From the NCBI GenBank assembly GCA_947630835.1, contig CANRIZ010000007.1, forward strand, positions 1 through 64,000: a DNA stretch of 64,000 nt, written 5' to 3'. Below the pieces are notes generated by a model, which had not been told where the DNA came from, did not search any database, and saw only the letters and a program-made list of their open reading frames with translations. The stretch is from an uncultured Clostridia bacterium. GTDB lineage: Bacteria > Bacillota > Clostridia > Oscillospirales > Acutalibacteraceae. Positions 1 to 8,669 of this stretch are shown piece by piece; position 1 is the first letter of the stretch, and each line of letters starts with the position of its first letter. The position numbers and the translations under genes were made by a program.

Positions 1-2
1 CG

Positions 3-383
3 GACGTTACCTCCGCTTACGGTATGCTCGCAAGCGGCTACGAGCGTAACGCGGTGTGGGCTATGAGCAAAGCTACGTTCTTTGCGAGCTTTTACCCGCT
101 TATGAACAAGAGCAAAAACAACCTTATCGAATTTGCAAACGGCAAATACTACATTATGGGTTGTGAGGTGTACTTTACGGGCTCTCTCGAAGTTGGCACG
201 GCTTACCTCGGCGACTATTCGTATATCGTAGGCAACTACTCGCAGGATATTACGGTAGTAAAATCCGAGCATAGCGGGCTTTCGACAAACAGCATTGACT
301 ACCTCGGCTCTTGCGTATTCGACAGTAAGGCTATTGCGGGGCTCGGCGCGTTTGTAAAGGTTGCGAAAGCGGCGGGCGACTAA
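3..383 (+). CDS. Phage major capsid protein, C-terminal fragment
   Basis: This is the 3' end of a gene that begins before the window; the frame is open from the first full codon at position 3. The visible 126 residues end in GLGAFVKVAKAAGD and contain alternating beta-strand stretches with tyrosines, as in the C-terminal part of HK97-fold major capsid proteins. Position directly ahead of a gp6-like connector gene (18-bp gap with Shine-Dalgarno) supports a capsid role. The internal ATG at 24 is not the true start. The product builds the phage head shell. The assignment is by context and general resemblance, not by a catalytic motif. Confidence 0.72.
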   Translation, partial: DVTSAYGMLASGYERNAVWAMSKATFFASFYPLMNKSKNNLIEFANGKYYIMGCEVYFTGSLEVGTAYLGDYSYIVGNYSQDITVVKSEHSGLSTNSIDYLGSCVFDSKAIAGLGAFVKVAKAAGD

Positions 384-400
384 TAACGGAGGGCTAAACT

Positions 401-700
401 ATGGCGAATATCTCGGAGCAGTATGTTTACAGTATTCGCCGATACCTACGCCTAAACCATACTCACTTTGACGCAGAAATAACCGACCTAATAGGAGCGG
501 CGCGAGCCGATCTCCTATTAGGCGGGATTTTGCCCGACAAGGTGAACGACGAAAACGACCCCCTCATAAAGCGGGCTATCGTTGTATATGTCAAAGCAGA
601 GTTTGGGCTCGATAACGCAGACGGCGAAAAGTACCGCGAGAGCTACGGTATGCTCAAACGGCATTTAATGCTATCGAACGAATACACCGAGGAGGCGTAG
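401..700 (+). CDS. Phage head-tail connector protein (gp6-like)
   Basis: A 99-residue protein of the size and predominantly helical character of the HK97 gp6/phage DNA-packaging adaptor family, which forms a ring below the portal. It begins MANISEQYVYSIRRYL and has the typical pattern of a helix, an ITDLIGAARADLL stretch and an IKRAIVVYVKAEFG helix. The start is an ATG preceded by a GGAGGG ribosome site. It lies between the capsid gene and the head-closure gene, the expected location. The family call rests on pattern, size and gene order. Confidence 0.8.
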   Translation: MANISEQYVYSIRRYLRLNHTHFDAEITDLIGAARADLLLGGILPDKVNDENDPLIKRAIVVYVKAEFGLDNADGEKYRESYGMLKRHLMLSNEYTEEA

Positions 701-702
701 CT

Positions 703-1008
703 ATGTTATGGCGAGAAATCGGGTATTTGTGCAAGGAAACCGAAAAGCTCGACACCCTGGGAAAGCCTTATAAAACCTTTGAAAAAAGAGAGGTTTATTG
801 CAACGAAAAGGGCGTAAAGCGGAACGAGTTTTACCAGGCACAAGCCCAGGGCTACCGCCCCGAGCTTTGCGTAGAAATACGGGAGGCAGACTATGAGCGG
901 GAGGGACACTTTGAATATAACGGCACAATGTACCGAGTTATCCGTACATATCCCGTTAAAAACGAGTGCCTCGAGCTTATATGTCAAGCCCTCGTAAACG
1001 ACGACTAA
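703..1008 (+). CDS. Phage head-closure / head-tail adaptor protein
   Basis: A 101-residue protein rich in beta-strand segments, directly after the gp6-like gene (2-bp gap, GGAGG in the preceding coding end). Size and order fit the head-closure (head-tail joining) proteins that seal the connector after DNA packaging. The charged stretch CVEIREADYEREGHFEYNG followed by a basic strand is typical of this small beta-barrel group. I recognise the class from context rather than from a diagnostic motif. Confidence 0.65.
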   Translation: MLWREIGYLCKETEKLDTLGKPYKTFEKREVYCNEKGVKRNEFYQAQAQGYRPELCVEIREADYEREGHFEYNGTMYRVIRTYPVKNECLELICQALVNDD

Positions 1009-1028
1009 CGCGGAGAGGGGGCGGCGGA

Positions 1029-1409
1029 GTGTATAATACAAAATCATTTATCAAAGCTCTACGAGAGCGGGTAAGCAAGGTATTAACTACCTACTACGAG
1101 GAGGCACCGAGCAAAGACGCGGTATTTCCCTATGCGGTGCTAAACAGCATTAACATTATTGACCTCGCAGCGGGCGACCTCGCCTCCTTTTATCTCGATA
1201 TATGGGTAGATGAAAAACAGCCTACCGCGACGGAGGAGCTCGAGGCACTTTGCGACACGCTACGAAACGAGCTTACAAACGAAGTTGTCGCCGTGAGCGG
1301 CGTTTTCGCGGCACATATCGGCTTTGACAATCAAAACGCAGTATCGGAGAGCGAGTACGATATATCGCATAGGCGGCTCGGCTTATCCGCAAGAATTTTT
1401 TACAATTAG
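1029..1409 (+). CDS. Phage tail terminator / tail completion protein (DUF3168-like)
   Basis: The chosen start is GTG at 1029, preceded by GGAGAGGGGG; the open frame extends upstream to 966 but that part overlaps the previous gene and is arginine-rich, unlike a real N-terminus. The 126-residue product starts with a helix (KSFIKALRERVSKVL) and then alternates strands and one helix, as in tail terminator proteins that cap the tail tube and join it to the head. It sits directly upstream of the major tail gene, as expected. An HK97 gp10-like gene, normally between head closure and this gene, is absent here and found at 14.6 kb. Confidence 0.62.
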   Translation: MYNTKSFIKALRERVSKVLTTYYEEAPSKDAVFPYAVLNSINIIDLAAGDLASFYLDIWVDEKQPTATEELEALCDTLRNELTNEVVAVSGVFAAHIGFDNQNAVSESEYDISHRRLGLSARIFYN

Positions 1410-1420
1410 GAGGCTATCTT

Positions 1421-1984
1421 ATGGTAACAAACCTTACTACAAAACAGATCGAGTCTATCCAAATTGACGAGTCCGTTATTTTCCTCAACTACGGAGAGGA
1501 GGACGAGCAGTTTTTGGCTCCGACTCGCGGCGGCGGTGAGTTTGCCGCTACCGTGACCGTGCGCGACATTGAATTTGACGGACGGCACGGGAAAACAGCG
1601 GGTACCCAGGTTATCGAGGAACAGGGAGCCTCGATTAAGGTTACGACGCTTTGTATGTCACAGGAAAACCTTGCCCGCGCTATCCCGTGTTGCTCGGTTG
1701 CAAGCGACGAGGGAAAGACGATCAAAAACCCGCCTACGGGCGTTATTCCTATGTCGGCATACCTCAAAAATGTTACTATGTTCGCTAAAACGATTGGCGG
1801 TAAGTACAAGAAAATCACGATCTACAATCCCTTACACGAAACAGGCTTTACGGCGAAAGCGGTACAGAAAGCCGAGGGCGAGCTCGCGTTTGAATTTCTC
1901 GCCCACTATCCGCATAGCGACCTTGACGGCGACTTGTGGAAAGTGGAGGAAATCGCACAGGCTCCCGAAATGAACAAAGAATAA
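1421..1984 (+). CDS. Phage major tail tube protein
   Basis: A 187-residue protein in the slot of the major tail protein, directly before the chaperone pair and tape measure. Its sequence is beta-rich with the stretch FAATVTVRDIEFDGRHG and a C-terminal LAHYPHSDLDGDLWKVEEI, consistent with tail tube monomers that polymerise around the tape measure. Start ATG at 1421 has an AGGAGG site 10 nt upstream. The identification is mainly positional. Confidence 0.7.
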   Translation: MVTNLTTKQIESIQIDESVIFLNYGEEDEQFLAPTRGGGEFAATVTVRDIEFDGRHGKTAGTQVIEEQGASIKVTTLCMSQENLARAIPCCSVASDEGKTIKNPPTGVIPMSAYLKNVTMFAKTIGGKYKKITIYNPLHETGFTAKAVQKAEGELAFEFLAHYPHSDLDGDLWKVEEIAQAPEMNKE

Positions 1985-2011
1985 AAACAGAATTTAAGGA
2001 GGAACCAAATT

Positions 2012-2377
2012 ATGCTTACAATCGGAGCTATGCCTATTTTGCTTAAAATCGTAGGAAAACTCGATATTAAGCCTATCGTTGAAAAACTGAAAAACCTTGA
2101 TATTTTCGAGGAGCCAAAGGACGGAGAAAACGCGCGGGCGCAGTTATCAAAAGAAAAGCTCGGCGTGCTTGCCTTTGAGATTTTAGGCGAAATTACGCCG
2201 CAGCTCGGGAAAATCGCCGACGACTTGCCGCCGCTTGTAGCCGCCTATAAGGGCGTTACCGTCGAGGAGGCAAAGAAACTCGACGCGGCGGAGGTTATTA
2301 ACGAGATGATCTACGACGACGGCGTGAGAAATTTTTTCAAAGTTGCCTTGCGAAAGAAAACCGCGCAAGGAGCTTAA
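2012..2377 (+). CDS. Phage tail assembly chaperone (G protein)
   Basis: A 121-residue, largely helical acidic/basic protein between the tail tube and tape measure genes, the fixed position of tail assembly chaperones (lambda G, gp13/14-type). It has a strong AAGGAGG site before ATG 2012. Its frame ends at TAA 2375-2377, and a second open frame in the -1 register continues to 2697, as in the G/G-T arrangement where a programmed -1 frameshift makes a longer fusion protein that recruits the tape measure. The central LGEITPQLGKIADDLPPLVAAY region is helical. Confidence 0.7.
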   Translation: MLTIGAMPILLKIVGKLDIKPIVEKLKNLDIFEEPKDGENARAQLSKEKLGVLAFEILGEITPQLGKIADDLPPLVAAYKGVTVEEAKKLDAAEVINEMIYDDGVRNFFKVALRKKTAQGA

Positions 2378-2697
2378 ACTTACTCCATAAATATTACGAT
2401 TGGCAGCTTATCGAGAGTCTACCGCTAACGGCTCTCGGTGAGCTGCTTTCTTATGCAAACGCGGAGGAGCGGCGGAAAGAAGAGCTCGAGCGGGAAAAAC
2501 AGCTTTTCCCGCTATGGCTCGCAAATTACGCCCTTGCAAAAATACAAGGGCGCGAGGAGGTAATGGACTTTGAGGAGTTTGTAAATCAGACTTTCGGGCC
2601 CGCCGCCGTGAGCAACAAAAAACAAACAAAAACAGCCGAGGACATTACGGCGGAGTTTATGCCTGTTGTCGAGGCAGATAAAAAGAGAGGAGGCTAA
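2377..2697 (+). CDS. -1 frame extension of the tail assembly chaperone (T part of G-T)
   Basis: An open frame without its own ATG or Shine-Dalgarno starts where the G gene stops and runs to TAA 2695-2697 (about 106 codons), ending four bases before the tape measure ATG. It is in the -1 register relative to G and is open upstream through the last codons of G, so a -1 slip would join them. The predicted peptide is helical and charged (EERRKEELEREKQ then FPLWLANYALAKIQG), as in T domains that bind the tape measure. A possible slip site is A-AAG-AAA at 2353-2359; it is not a perfect X-XXY-YYZ heptamer, so the mechanism is inferred. Confidence 0.68.
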   Translation, partial: NLLHKYYDWQLIESLPLTALGELLSYANAEERRKEELEREKQLFPLWLANYALAKIQGREEVMDFEEFVNQTFGPAAVSNKKQTKTAEDITAEFMPVVEADKKRGG

Positions 2698-2700
2698 CCT

Positions 2701-4890
2701 ATGGCAAGCATTTTTTCGCTCTTCGGCGAGGTACTTATAGACAACACGAACGCCAACAAAAGCATAGACCAAACAACCGAAAAGGCGGAAAACAGCGGCT
2801 CAAAGGTTGGCTCGGCTTTCTCCTCTATCGCAAAAGGCGCGGCGGCGGTAGGTACCGCAGTTGTGGCGGGCGCGGCAGCAGTAGGCGGCGCAGCTTATAA
2901 AATGGCAAAAGACACAGCAGCGGCAGCGGATAATGTCGATAAAATGAGTCAAAAAATCGGCATTTCAAGAGAGGCATACCAGGAATGGGACTATGTAATG
3001 TCGCAAAACGGTATGAGCGTTGATAAATTGCAAACGGGCATTAAAACGCTAACCTCGCAAATGGACTCCGCAAAAAAAGGAACCTCGTCCGCTGTTGAGG
3101 CTTTCGACAGGCTCGGAATATCGGTAACAAACTCGGACGGCTCCTTGCGCTCGCAAGAGGAAGTTTTCGAGGAAACTATAAAAGCCTTGCAAAATATGGA
3201 TAACGAAACGGAGCGGGCAAGGCTTGCTACGCAGCTTTTCGGAAAAGCGGGCGTAGAAATGGCTCCTCTACTTAACCAAACAGCGGAGAGCACAGAAGCG
3301 CTAAAAGACAAAGCGCACGAGCTCGGTATGGTGATGTCCGACGAAACAATAAACGCGGGCGTAGAATTTACCGACACGTTAGACACATTAAAACGCTCTT
3401 TCGGCGGGATTGCAAACAGCCTCGGCGGTACGGTATTGCCGATTGTGCAAAGCGTATTAAATCTTATTATTGACAAACTCCCCGCTATTCAAGAGCTTTT
3501 CGGGCGGCTCTCCCCTATCATTCAAGAGCTTTTCGACGGTGTATTGCCGCCGCTTTTTGAGTTGGTAGAAACGCTATTGCCTATCTTAATGGGGCTTTTT
3601 GAGTCGCTACTACCCGTTATTGAGAATATTATTACGGCAATTTTGCCCGTGGTAATTAGCCTTATACAACAACTCTTGCCGTTTATAGTGCAGATCGTAC
3701 AGCAAGTGCTACCCGTGCTTATACAGCTTATCGAGGGGCTTATGCCTTTAATTACGGAGATACTTAATACAATTCTCCCCGTGATTATTCAGCTTTTGCA
3801 GGCTATCCTACCGCCGCTTATCGAGATAATCCAGGCGGTGCTCCCCGTGATAATCGAGCTCGTACAGCTTTTGCTACCGCCTATACTCCAAATCGTCCAG
3901 GCGGTGCTCCCCGTGCTCGTGGACTTGCTTAATACGGTTATGCCGTTGCTTGTGCAGATTATAGAGGCAATTTTGCCCGTGATAACGGAGCTCATAGAAA
4001 CGCTATTACCTCCGATACTCGAAATTGTCGATATGATTTTGCCTTTGTTGATCGAGCTAATAAACAGCGTTTTGCCGTTGGTAACAAGCATAATCGAGGC
4101 AATTTTGCCCGTGCTTATATCCCTACTCGACGCGATAATGCCGCTTATGAAACCGATACTCGACCTACTCGTAACGCTGCTATCGCCGCTAATGGACTTA
4201 CTCAACCTCATATTGCCGCCGATAATTAACCTTTTGACGAGCCTTATTAACAAGGTTTTGCCGCCTCTGCAATCCGCTTTTTCGGGCGTTGCAAATGTAA
4301 TAAGCACCGTGTTTAAGGGCGCGTTTGAGGGCATAGGCAAGGTAGTAACGAACATTAAAAACGTGTTCTCGGGCATTGTTGACTTTGTAAAGAACGTATT
4401 TACGGGAAATTGGCGCGGAGCCTGGGACGCGGTGGTAAAGATATTCTCAAATATATTTGAGGGTATCAAAAACGCCTTTAAGGTACCTATTAACTGGATA
4501 ATAGACGGTATAAACGTGTTTATCCGTGGGCTTAACAAGCTAAAAATACCCGATTGGGTACCAGGTATCGGCGGCTATGGCTTGAATATAAAAGAGCTTT
4601 CCCGCCTCCGTATCGGCTTGGAGTATGTGCCTTATGACGAGTACCCCGCTTTGCTACATAAAGGCGAGCGCGTGCTCACAGAGGGCGAAAACAAAGAGTA
4701 TAACAAGGCGATCTCGACGGAAAAGACGGACAGAGAGGGCAAAATAGCCGTATATATCACGCTCGGAGAGCGGGCTATTTACATAGAGCGGCTCGACGGA
4801 GAGAGCGAGGAGGATATGGACGGCTTTATAGATAGGCTCCTCGAGCTTATCGCCGAAAAAATCAAAAGAAAGGGGCTTGTGTTTGGATAA
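2701..4890 (+). CDS. Phage tail tape measure protein with 11-residue proline-phased repeats
   Basis: A 729-residue protein that sets tail length. The N-terminus has glycine/alanine-rich helices and a coiled segment; residues from about 259 to 489 consist of about 21 tandem 11-residue units of the type ILPVIIQLLQA, each with Pro at the third position and alternating hydrophobic residues. The C-terminal third has a helical segment and a glycine-rich stretch ending in a charged tail. Regular 11-residue periodicity is a known property of some siphophage tape measures. The stop overlaps the next start by one base (TAATG), so it is coupled to the distal tail gene. Confidence 0.92.
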   Translation: MASIFSLFGEVLIDNTNANKSIDQTTEKAENSGSKVGSAFSSIAKGAAAVGTAVVAGAAAVGGAAYKMAKDTAAAADNVDKMSQKIGISREAYQEWDYVMSQNGMSVDKLQTGIKTLTSQMDSAKKGTSSAVEAFDRLGISVTNSDGSLRSQEEVFEETIKALQNMDNETERARLATQLFGKAGVEMAPLLNQTAESTEALKDKAHELGMVMSDETINAGVEFTDTLDTLKRSFGGIANSLGGTVLPIVQSVLNLIIDKLPAIQELFGRLSPIIQELFDGVLPPLFELVETLLPILMGLFESLLPVIENIITAILPVVISLIQQLLPFIVQIVQQVLPVLIQLIEGLMPLITEILNTILPVIIQLLQAILPPLIEIIQAVLPVIIELVQLLLPPILQIVQAVLPVLVDLLNTVMPLLVQIIEAILPVITELIETLLPPILEIVDMILPLLIELINSVLPLVTSIIEAILPVLISLLDAIMPLMKPILDLLVTLLSPLMDLLNLILPPIINLLTSLINKVLPPLQSAFSGVANVISTVFKGAFEGIGKVVTNIKNVFSGIVDFVKNVFTGNWRGAWDAVVKIFSNIFEGIKNAFKVPINWIIDGINVFIRGLNKLKIPDWVPGIGGYGLNIKELSRLRIGLEYVPYDEYPALLHKGERVLTEGENKEYNKAISTEKTDREGKIAVYITLGERAIYIERLDGESEEDMDGFIDRLLELIAEKIKRKGLVFG

Positions 4891-5612
4891 TGGAGAAACT
4901 ACCGTTTTTAATGTTCAAAGGGCAATGCTCCCTTGATTTTGGCTTGCTTATAGTAGAGAAAGGCTCCTACAAAGGAGCTCAAAGGGACATAACCTATACA
5001 AGCGTAGCGGGACGAAGCGGCGATCTTATAACCGACAACGGGCACTACAAAAACATAAATATCCCGTACAAGCTCTCGCTCCTCAATACGACGGAGCGGG
5101 AGTTTGTAGAGATTACGCACCAAATAAAAGGTTGGCTCCTCGCAGAGCAAGGCTATTTTCCTTTATGGGATAGCTACGACGCAAGGTATTACCGCCTCGC
5201 ATCGTACTCCGACGAGGTGGATATAGAGCAAGAGCTACGCGACCTCGGCTCTCTCTCGTTGACCTTTAATTGTAAGCCGTTCAAGTATTCTTTCGATGGG
5301 CAAAGCGTTGTTACGCTCACAAAGGCGGGTACTCTATACAACGCCGAGCTTTTCCCGAGCCGACCGTATATAAAAATCGTCGGCAGCGGGACAATAACGC
5401 TCACGATCAACAACGACGCTTTCTTATTGTCGGGAGTGGACGAATACATAGAGCTTGACTCGGAAATGATGAACGCTTACAAGGGAACGGCGGCGGCAAA
5501 TAACAAAATGACGGCGGACGACTTCCCTACTCTCTACCCAGGCAATAACGCTATATCGTGGGTGGGGAGCGTTGAGAGGCTCGAAATAGTACCGAGGTGG
5601 TGCTGCTTATGA
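4890..5612 (+). CDS. Phage distal tail protein (Dit-like)
   Basis: A 240-residue protein following the tape measure, the standard place of the distal tail protein that forms the hub between tail tube and baseplate. The N-terminal half (FMFKGQ..SLDFGLLIVEKG, then a TSVAGRSGDL loop and a NINIPYKLSLL strand) resembles the N-terminal ring domain of Sipho_tail/Dit proteins. It overlaps the tape measure stop by one base and the next gene by four bases (ATGA at 5609), so the genes are translationally coupled. Confidence 0.82.
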   Translation: MEKLPFLMFKGQCSLDFGLLIVEKGSYKGAQRDITYTSVAGRSGDLITDNGHYKNINIPYKLSLLNTTEREFVEITHQIKGWLLAEQGYFPLWDSYDARYYRLASYSDEVDIEQELRDLGSLSLTFNCKPFKYSFDGQSVVTLTKAGTLYNAELFPSRPYIKIVGSGTITLTINNDAFLLSGVDEYIELDSEMMNAYKGTAAANNKMTADDFPTLYPGNNAISWVGSVERLEIVPRWCCL

Positions 5613-8431
5613 TACCTATTTTATACGAAAAAGGCACAACGGATTTTTCAAATAACGGGCTCGGCTTTCTGAAAGACGCTACCAAAGCGACGGTAACGGA
5701 GGAGCGCAACGGCAGTTATGAGCTATCGCTGCAATATCCGATAACGGGGCAATGGTACGAATTACTCGGCGACGGCTGCATAGTGAAAGCAAAGGCAAAC
5801 GAAACAAGCAAGCCGCAGCTTTTCCGCATATACAAAACCTCAAAGCCGTTAAAAGGTATTGTCACTTATTCGGCGGAGCATATAAGCTATGATCTAAACG
5901 GCTTACCGATAGCGGGATTTTCCATTACGAACGCTACGCCGCAAATGGCAATTACAAGGGCGCTCGAACAAACGCCGCTTTCACATAGTTTTACCGCCGT
6001 TTCGGATATATCGACGCTTAACCGCACGAGCATATTAACACCTTGCTCCGTTCGCGCTCTCCTCGGTGGGCAATCGGGCTCGGTGCTTGATGTATGGGGC
6101 GGCGAATATGAGTTTGACAATTTCGTTATAAACTTACACGCGCAACGAGGGAAAAACAACGGCGTAAGCATTGAATACGGGAAAAACCTTAAAGACCTTA
6201 AACAGGAAAGCAATATTGCAGAGTGCTACACCCATATTATGCCCTATGCCGTTTACAACAACGACGACGGAGAGGGCAACACCGAGGAGGTATATGTATA
6301 TCTATCGGAGCGGGTTTTGCCGCTTATAAATGCGGAAAATGTAGGACACAGCAAAGCCTTTATTATGGATTTCTCCGACCGTTTCGGCGACGGAGAAACT
6401 CCGACCGAGGAAACGTTAAGAACAAAAGCAAACGCATATATAGCGGCGGCGAACCTCGGAGCGCCGAAAATCAATATAACCGTTTCGTTTGTGCAGCTAT
6501 GGCAGACAGAGGAATATAAAAATATAGCTCCTCTCGAGCGGGTGAGCTTGTGCGACACCGTGGCGGTGAGGTTTTCAAAACTTGGAGTGACAGCCTCCGC
6601 AAAGGTTATTAAAACCGTTTATGACGCGCTCGCCGAGCGTTACGACAGTATCGAGCTCGGGGACGCTAAAAGCTCTTTTGCCGACACGGTGAACAAGCAA
6701 GCCGCCGAAATTGAGAGCGTAAAAGAGAGCGTAAAAACAGGACAGGCACAAGCGAGCGCGGCGTTGAAAAACGCGATAGCGCAAGCGACAAGCCTTATTA
6801 CGGGGCATAGTGGCGGATATGTAGTGCTCAACCCCGCAGAAAAGCCGCAGGAAATACTAATACTTGACGCGCCTACAATCGAGGAGGCGGTTAATGTGTG
6901 GAGGTGGAATAGCGGCGGCTTGGGCTTTTCCTCAACGGGTTATAATGGCGACTTTACCACGGCTATAACAATGGACGGTACCATAGTAGCGGACTTTATA
7001 GCGGCGGGGGTGCTTAACGGCGCATTGCTAAAAGCCGACTCTGTACAAGCCTCCGCGCTTTCCGTGGAATATAAAAACTCGGTAATAAATGAGATTGCGG
7101 ACGCTACAAAGGAAATTTCACAAGCCTTTAAGGTTGCAGACGAGCAAGTGTTGAGCACCATAAAAGAAACGCTTAAAGACTACTCCACCTCAAAAGAAAC
7201 GAAAAGCTATATAGAGCAGACAGCGAGCAGCATAACAAGTAGCGTTACCGAAACGCTTAAAGACTACTCAACGACAACGCAAATGAAAAGCGTGATCACG
7301 CAGACCTCGGACGATATAATGCTTGAGGTTAATAAAAAAGTCAATAATTCAGACTTTGGTACGAAGATCACGCAAAACTATTCCTCGGTGCGTATCGCTT
7401 GGAATAGCATATCAAAATATATAGAATTTGAGGGCGGGGCGATAAATATTTATGAGTCTACCGCCCAAGGCCCCAACAACCTTTTAATGAAAATGACTAA
7501 TACGGGAGCGTGGTATTACAACAGCGGAAGGACGATAGGGCAGATAGGTACTAACAAATGGAGCGGAGACGACTCGTTTAGAGGGCTCGTTTTTGATCTG
7601 GAATACGGAGCCGACTATATGTGTTGGGCTCACAAGGAAACCTCGGGGGCAGACGCATATACCGTAAAGCTGATCTACTACGCAAACAGCAAAAAAAACA
7701 ATATGGGACTGCATTTAGATTGTGCGACCTATTGCGGCGGAAATCTGTATATTAACGATTATGTAAAGACGGTAAATTATTCAGACGGAGGAGGCGGGCT
7801 TTCTTCAGCAAACAAATACATTTCAATGAGCGGTAGAGGTTGTACCTTTACTTGCGATAGTGATTTTACTTTTGAGAGCAGTACAAACCTACTTGTAAAT
7901 TGTTACAACAATATCGACTTGCACAACTTCTCTATACTCAATCAATCGGACGCGAGATACAAAAAAAATATCTCGCCAACAAGCGTAAAGGCAGTAGCCG
8001 CTTTGTCGGCAATCGAGCTAAAAGCGTTTGATTGGATAGAGAGCGGAGAGCATAGCGATATAGGATTTATAGCGCAACAGTTACAAAAGGTTATGCCCGA
8101 GCTTGTGAACGAAAACAGAGAAACGGGGCGTTTGTCAGTGAAAACGGATAAGTTAATTCCCTATCTCGTAAAAGCTGTGCAAGAGCTCGCAAGCATTATT
8201 TCAAGTGGAGGCACATTATCGGCAATCCAAACTCTCGGCAAAGTAACAGCGGTTGGGACAAACGAAGCGGCAAAGCCGCAACAATGGGTTGACGAGTACA
8301 CCGACGAGGAAAAAAAGCAGTTTATAGCCAAAAATCAGCCGCCAACACACAGCAAAGAAATTGTCGAAAGCGAGCCGATTTTAATACCCATAACAAAGCC
8401 AAAAATTGAGGAGGTAAGCGAAAATGAGTAA
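5609..8431 (+). CDS. Tail-associated lysin/spike with C-terminal S74 intramolecular chaperone
   Basis: About 940 residues. The N-terminal 400 residues match the prophage endopeptidase-tail (Tal/gp18-like) organisation seen after Dit genes; the middle (about 500-620) is a helical, trimer-like fibre; the C-terminal part carries an Endosialidase/Peptidase_S74 chaperone (SDARYKKNIS, then IELKAFDWIESG..DIGFIAQQLQKVMPELV), which trimerises and cleaves itself after the Ser of the SDARYKKNI motif. ATG 5609 is preferred over GTG 5597 because it forms the ATGA overlap with the previous stop. The product likely sits at the tail tip and contacts or degrades the cell surface. Confidence 0.85.
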   Translation: MIPILYEKGTTDFSNNGLGFLKDATKATVTEERNGSYELSLQYPITGQWYELLGDGCIVKAKANETSKPQLFRIYKTSKPLKGIVTYSAEHISYDLNGLPIAGFSITNATPQMAITRALEQTPLSHSFTAVSDISTLNRTSILTPCSVRALLGGQSGSVLDVWGGEYEFDNFVINLHAQRGKNNGVSIEYGKNLKDLKQESNIAECYTHIMPYAVYNNDDGEGNTEEVYVYLSERVLPLINAENVGHSKAFIMDFSDRFGDGETPTEETLRTKANAYIAAANLGAPKINITVSFVQLWQTEEYKNIAPLERVSLCDTVAVRFSKLGVTASAKVIKTVYDALAERYDSIELGDAKSSFADTVNKQAAEIESVKESVKTGQAQASAALKNAIAQATSLITGHSGGYVVLNPAEKPQEILILDAPTIEEAVNVWRWNSGGLGFSSTGYNGDFTTAITMDGTIVADFIAAGVLNGALLKADSVQASALSVEYKNSVINEIADATKEISQAFKVADEQVLSTIKETLKDYSTSKETKSYIEQTASSITSSVTETLKDYSTTTQMKSVITQTSDDIMLEVNKKVNNSDFGTKITQNYSSVRIAWNSISKYIEFEGGAINIYESTAQGPNNLLMKMTNTGAWYYNSGRTIGQIGTNKWSGDDSFRGLVFDLEYGADYMCWAHKETSGADAYTVKLIYYANSKKNNMGLHLDCATYCGGNLYINDYVKTVNYSDGGGGLSSANKYISMSGRGCTFTCDSDFTFESSTNLLVNCYNNIDLHNFSILNQSDARYKKNISPTSVKAVAALSAIELKAFDWIESGEHSDIGFIAQQLQKVMPELVNENRETGRLSVKTDKLIPYLVKAVQELASIISSGGTLSAIQTLGKVTAVGTNEAAKPQQWVDEYTDEEKKQFIAKNQPPTHSKEIVESEPILIPITKPKIEEVSENE

Positions 8432-8669
8432 TACGGTACCGTTAAGCGTGTTAATGGAAAATGCCAGAGGCAAACTTATTCAGACTTTTAACCAGGTGAT
8501 CGACGAAACAAGGCTACCCGCGTACTTGTACGAGGGTATGCTTGCGGAGTTGCTCGCCGAGGTGAGAAACCGTAAAAACCTCGAGTTAATCTCCGATATT
8601 AACGCTATGAAAAACGAAAAAGACGGCACAGAGGAGGAAAAAGACAATGAAAATTTTGCAGGAAATTAA
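8424..8669 (+). CDS. Small phage protein of unknown function
   Basis: An 81-residue acidic protein between the tail lysin and the BppU-like gene, overlapping both (stop of the former at 8431, start of the latter at 8647). ATG 8424 follows GAGGAGG by 11 nt. The N-terminal half is helical (LMENARGKLIQTFNQVIDET) and the C-terminus is very acidic (EKDGTEEEKDNENFAGN). Such small genes often occur at this place in siphophages of Clostridia, but I do not know a function. Its tight overlap suggests co-translation with the baseplate genes. Confidence 0.7.
   Translation: MSNTVPLSVLMENARGKLIQTFNQVIDETRLPAYLYEGMLAELLAEVRNRKNLELISDINAMKNEKDGTEEEKDNENFAGN

Noticed and set aside
3475..4168. 33-bp periodic sequence as a CRISPR or satellite repeat
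   Set aside because: The units diverge at DNA level and are in frame with the tape measure protein; there are no spacers.
3789..4538. Long minus-strand open frame inside the tape measure gene
   Set aside because: It is a mirror of the repetitive hydrophobic codons, with no ribosome site and Ser/Ile-rich low complexity.
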